A stretch of 64,000 nucleotides of DNA. Origin: Streptomyces griseiscabiei. Lineage in GTDB: Bacteria > Actinomycetota > Actinomycetes > Streptomycetales > Streptomycetaceae. The DNA is taken from the NCBI RefSeq assembly GCF_020010925.1, contig NZ_JAGJBZ010000004.1, positions 124,001 through 188,000 of the forward strand, written 5' to 3'. The translations under genes and the position numbers were made by a program. Below the pieces are notes generated by a model, which was given only the letters and a program-made list of their open reading frames with translations, made no database searches and had not been told where the DNA came from. This document shows, one piece after another, positions 60,778-64,000 of the stretch; position 1 is the stretch's first letter, and each line of letters begins with the position of its first letter.

Positions 60778-60797
60778 GGGGCGCGGGGAACTGCGCG
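60778..60797. repeat. Dispersed GC-rich intergenic element, copy near 60.8 kb
   Basis: The inverted core GGGGCGCGGGGAACTGCGCG lies between the small CxxC gene and tRNA-Asp. Confidence 0.7.
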
Positions 60798-60886
60798 ACG
60801 AGCCACATACGACTCGCACGCGCCCAACAACCCCAGCACCCCGAGCTCTTGGGCGGGCTGTGCCGGGCCGTAGGGAGCCGCACAGC

Positions 60887-60923
60887 AAGAAGACCCGCAT
60901 CCAAATCGGATGCGGGCCTTCTT
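60887..60923 (-). terminator. Terminator downstream of tRNA-Asp
   Basis: GAAGACCCGCATCC pairs with GGATGCGGGCCTTC around a short A/T loop, next to the tRNA 3' end. Confidence 0.8.
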
Positions 60924-60930
60924 CATCGTG

Positions 60931-61005
60931 CGGTCCTGACGGGATTTGAACCCGCGGCCTCCACCTTGACAGGGTGGCGAGCACTCCAAACTGCTCCACA
61001 GGACC
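60931..61005 (-). tRNA. tRNA-Asp (anticodon GTC)
   Basis: A 75-base cloverleaf: GGTCCTG acceptor, anticodon loop CTGTCAA, T-loop GTTCAAATC. Confidence 0.94.
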
Positions 61006-61103
61006 AGGTTTCGCAGTCCGCGCCGTTTCCCGCGCTGGCCTGCGAGAAGAGACTGTACAGGAGCGGGTGCCCCGGCGCGAACTCACTTTCCGTGCAGGGG
61101 CTG

Positions 61104-64000
61104 TTACGGCACGGCCGCGTCGATCGCCTTCACGATCCGCTTGTCGGAGACGGGGTACGCCGTCCCCAGGGCGTGCGCGAAATAGCTGACCCGCAACTCC
61201 TCGATCATCCAGCGGATCTCCAGCACCGAGGAGGGCACCGGCCGCCCCTGGGGCAGCTGTTCCAGCAGCCAGGCGTACTCGTCCCGCATCTCGTGCACCT
61301 TCTCCATCCGGGACGTGTCCCGCTGCACCCCGGTCGGCATCTGCTGCAGCCGCCGGTCCGCCGCCACCAGATAGCGCATCAGGTCCGGCAGCCGCCGCAG
61401 CCCCGCCTCCGTGACGAACCCGGGCTTCACCAGGGCGTCCAGCTGCCCCCGTACGTCCGCGAGGTTGGCGAGGAGGGCCGGGCTGCGCATGGACTTCAGA
61501 CGCCGCTCACAGGCCTGCCAGGCGGCCAGCACCTGCTGCACCTGGCCGACCGTGCGGACCGTGGTGTCGACGATCTCGGCGCGCACCTTGTCGTAGAGCT
61601 TGCGGTGCGAGGACTCGTCCCAGGCCGGCCCGCCGAAGTCGGCGATCAGCCTGTCGGCCGCCGCCATCGCGCAGTCGTCGAACAGGGCCTGGATCGAACC
61701 GTGCGGATTGGCGGACAGTGCCAGCTTCTGTGCGTTGGTGAGCTTTTCGCTCGCGAACTTCGCAGGGTTGACCGGAATGTTTCGGAGGATGAGCCGACGG
61801 GTGCCCTTCCACATCGCCTCCGCCTGCTCCGCCTCGGTGTCGAAGAGACGGACCGAGACGGTGTTCGCCGTCGGTCCGTCGTCGACGAGCGCCGGATACG
61901 CCTTCACCGGCTGCCCGGCCCGGCGGGTCTCGAAGACACGGGTGAGGGAGCCGATCGTCCAGTCGGTCAGGCCCTTGCGCTCCAGGGACTCGCCGCCCTG
62001 GCGCTCGGCGGTGGCCGCCGCCGCCTGGGAGAGGGCCTGGCGCGCCTTCGGCTTCAACCGCAGCCGCAGCGCCTCCAGATCCTTGTCCTCGGCCACCTTC
62101 CGGCGCCGCTCGTCGACGATCCGGAAGGTGATCTTCAGATGGTCGGGGACCCGGGCCCAGTCGAAGTCCTCGGGTGCCACCGGCACACCCACCATGCGCT
62201 TCAGCTCGCGGGCCATCGTCACCGGCAGCGGCTCCTGCAAGGGGACCGCCTGGTCCAGGAAACGCTGGGCGAAGTTCGGCGCCGGCACGTAGTTCCGGCG
62301 GATCGGTTTGGGGAGGGAGCGGATCAGCTCCGTCACCACCTCCTCGCGCAGGCCCGGGATCTGCCAGTCGAAGCCCTCGTCCGTGACCTGGTTGAGGACG
62401 TGGAGGGGGATGTGGACGGTCACGCCGTCCGCGTCGGCACCCGGCTCGAACTGGTAGGTGACCCGGAACTTCAGCTGTCCCTGCCGCCAGGAGTCCGGAT
62501 AGTCGGCCTTGGTGACCGCCTCCGCCGACTCCCGGATGAGCATCTCCCGCTCGAAGTCCAGGAAGTCGGGCTGCTCGTGCCGCTTGTGCTTCCACCAGGA
62601 GTCGAAGTGGGCGCCGGAGACGACATGGTCGGGAACCCGCTGGTCGTAGAAGTCGAAGAGCGTGTCGTCGTCGACCACGATGTCCCGGCGCCGGGCCCGG
62701 TGCTCCAGCTCCTCGACCTCGCTGAGCAGCTTGCGGTTGTCCGAGAAGAACTTGTGGTGGGTCCGCCAGTCGCCCTCGACCAGCGCGTTGCGGATGAACA
62801 GCTCACGGCTGGCCTCCGCGTCGATGCGGCCGTAGTTGATCTTCCGCTGGGCGACGATCGGGACGCCGTACAGCGTGACCTTCTCGTACGCCATCACGGC
62901 CGCCTGGTCCTTCTCCCAGTGCGGCTCGCTGTAGGTCCGCTTGAGGAGGTGCTCGGCGAGCGGCTCGACCCATTCGGGCTCGATGCGGGCGTTGACGCGG
63001 GCCCAGAGGCGGCTGGTCTCCACCAGCTCGGCCGACATCACGAAGCGCGGGGGCTTCTTGAAGAGGGCCGAGCCCGGGAAGATCGCGAACTTGGCGCCGC
63101 GGGCGCCCAGATACTCGTTCTTGCCGGTGCTCCGTCCGCTCTCGCCGCCGGTCTCCTTCACGTCCTTCATGCCGATGTGGGAGAGCAGTCCGGCGAGGAG
63201 CGAGAGATGGACGTGCTGCTCGGGGGCGTCGTCCTCGTTGAGATGGATGTCCATCTGCTTGGCGACCGTGCGCAGCTGGCTGTAGATGTCCTGCCACTCC
63301 CGGATGCGCAGGAAGTTCAGGTACTCCTGCTTGCACATCCGGCGGAACGACGACGAGCCGCGCTCCTTCTGCTGCTCGCGGACGTATCGCCAGAGGTTGA
63401 GATAGGCGAGGAAGTCGCTGGTCTCGTCCTTGAAGCGGGCGTGCTGCTGGTCGGCCTGGGCCTGTTTGTCGGCGGGGCGTTCGCGCGGGTCCTGGATGGA
63501 GAGCGCGGCGGCGATGACCATGACCTCGCGGGCACAGCCGTTCTTGTCGGCCTCGACGACCATCCGGGCCAGGCGCGGGTCGACGGGCAGCTGGGAGAGC
63601 TTGCGGCCCATCGGGGTCAGCCGCTTGCGGACGTCCTTCTGCACCGCGTCGAGCGCGCCGAGCTCCTGCAGGAGCTGGACGCCGTCGCGGATGTTGCGGT
63701 GGTCCGGCGGGTCGATGAAGGGGAACTTCTCGATGTCGCCGAGGCCGGCCGCGGTCATCTGCAGGATGACGGAGGCGAGGTTCGTCCGCAGGATCTCCGC
63801 GTCCGTGAACTCGGGGCGGGCGAGGAAGTCGTCCTCGCTGTAGAGGCGGATGCAGACACCGTCGGACGTACGACCGCAGCGGCCCTTGCGCTGGTTGGCA
63901 CTGGCCTGGGAGATCGCCTCGATGGGCAGCCGCTGGACCTTGGTGCGGTGGCTGTAGCGGGAGATACGGGCGAAGCCGGGGTCGATGACGTACTTGATGC
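61104..64000 (-). CDS. hrpA: ATP-dependent RNA helicase HrpA, C-terminal three quarters (5' end outside window)
   Basis: About 965 residues of a DEAH helicase of roughly 1,300. The frame stays open to the right edge. There, helicase motif VI is read as QASANQRKGRCGRTSDGVC, followed by DFLARPEFTDAEILRTNLAS. Then come the winged-helix/ratchet region (LTPMGRKLSQLPVDPRLARM), the OB-fold region with RFVMSAELVETSRLWARVNA, and the long HrpA-specific C-terminal domain (DUF3418-like), with WRQGQLKFRVTYQFEPGADA and the end RVSYFAHALGTAYPVSDKRI. Bacterial HrpA unwinds RNA and rescues stalled ribosomes. Walker motifs lie outside the window. It ends 99 bases from tRNA-Asp. Confidence 0.95.
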   Translation of the reverse strand, partial: IKYVIDPGFARISRYSHRTKVQRLPIEAISQASANQRKGRCGRTSDGVCIRLYSEDDFLARPEFTDAEILRTNLASVILQMTAAGLGDIEKFPFIDPPDHRNIRDGVQLLQELGALDAVQKDVRKRLTPMGRKLSQLPVDPRLARMVVEADKNGCAREVMVIAAALSIQDPRERPADKQAQADQQHARFKDETSDFLAYLNLWRYVREQQKERGSSSFRRMCKQEYLNFLRIREWQDIYSQLRTVAKQMDIHLNEDDAPEQHVHLSLLAGLLSHIGMKDVKETGGESGRSTGKNEYLGARGAKFAIFPGSALFKKPPRFVMSAELVETSRLWARVNARIEPEWVEPLAEHLLKRTYSEPHWEKDQAAVMAYEKVTLYGVPIVAQRKINYGRIDAEASRELFIRNALVEGDWRTHHKFFSDNRKLLSEVEELEHRARRRDIVVDDDTLFDFYDQRVPDHVVSGAHFDSWWKHKRHEQPDFLDFEREMLIRESAEAVTKADYPDSWRQGQLKFRVTYQFEPGADADGVTVHIPLHVLNQVTDEGFDWQIPGLREEVVTELIRSLPKPIRRNYVPAPNFAQRFLDQAVPLQEPLPVTMARELKRMVGVPVAPEDFDWARVPDHLKITFRIVDERRRKVAEDKDLEALRLRLKPKARQALSQAAAATAERQGGESLERKGLTDWTIGSLTRVFETRRAGQPVKAYPALVDDGPTANTVSVRLFDTEAEQAEAMWKGTRRLILRNIPVNPAKFASEKLTNAQKLALSANPHGSIQALFDDCAMAAADRLIADFGGPAWDESSHRKLYDKVRAEIVDTTVRTVGQVQQVLAAWQACERRLKSMRSPALLANLADVRGQLDALVKPGFVTEAGLRRLPDLMRYLVAADRRLQQMPTGVQRDTSRMEKVHEMRDEYAWLLEQLPQGRPVPSSVLEIRWMIEELRVSYFAHALGTAYPVSDKRIVKAIDAAVP

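Overview
The window is high-GC chromosomal DNA from a Streptomyces species. The evidence is strong G/C bias at third codon positions, frequent GTG starts, BldC, Lsr2-type and SigB/F-type regulators, a DmdR/IdeR-type iron box, and a gene order that matches (from memory) the S. coelicolor region sigN-sigF-tadA-upp-dnaX-purD-purC-lsrL-purSQL-purFM-vdh-bldC. No prophage, insertion sequence, CRISPR array or large biosynthetic cluster was seen. It reads mostly as core chromosome with small accessory patches.

Layout. 0-4.3 kb: the 3' end of a sensor kinase, then a translationally coupled pair of membrane glycosyltransferases (GT2-GtrA and a GT39/YkcB-like enzyme). 4.3-6.9 kb: an MFS exporter with a promoter and operator that fit its neighbouring TetR regulator. 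6.9-11.5 kb: a PPOX-class flavin/F420 protein, then a marR-MFS-yceI operon in which the exporter and the YceI protein both carry carboxypeptidase-regulatory-like beta-sandwich modules. Two matching MarR boxes lie upstream. 11.6-15.5 kb: a small membrane protein, a degenerate repeat block, two paralogous SigB/F-type sigma factors, a Dabb protein and a tiny membrane protein. 15.6-19.4 kb: tRNA-Ser, tadA with its acidic partner, upp, a LytR_C protein and a ParB-like small protein. 19.4-21.2 kb: small proteins and a HhH-GPD glycosylase. 21.3-25.1 kb: an iron-box-controlled divergent pair, a siderophore-interacting flavoprotein facing a penicillin acylase fused to an IucB/AlcB-like acyltransferase. 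25.1-32.9 kb: a DUF985 cupin, a CopC-CopD fusion, a TauD-type dioxygenase, an HIBADH-type dehydrogenase, the khtT/khtU antiporter pair and a small-protein/membrane-protein operon. 33-42.6 kb: tRNA-Ser, SRP RNA, dnaX, purD, an apparently inactive M48-like membrane protein, a DMF-amidase-like protein and purC. 42.6-46.9 kb: a two-component system plus ABC-2 exporter lying between two identical tRNA-Gly(GCC) genes, then tRNA-Gly(TCC). 47-56.2 kb: lsrL divergent from purSQL, a Uma2 protein, a mycothiol-enzyme-like protein, a META lipoprotein and purFM. 56.4-64 kb: DUF3073, vdh, a conserved protein, bldC with a long structured leader region, a small CxxC protein, tRNA-Asp and the C-terminal part of hrpA.

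How the genes work together. Seven genes of de novo purine synthesis (purD, C, S, Q, L, F, M) lie within about 20 kb but in separate transcription units, and purD and purF look leaderless. The most interesting accessory locus is the iron-regulated acylase-acyltransferase/siderophore-interacting pair at 21.3-25.1 kb. It has the parts expected for editing and recovering a hydroxamate siderophore, without any siderophore synthetase in view. At least seven copies of a short GC-rich palindromic element (core CGCGCAGTTCCCCGCGCCCC) are scattered between genes.
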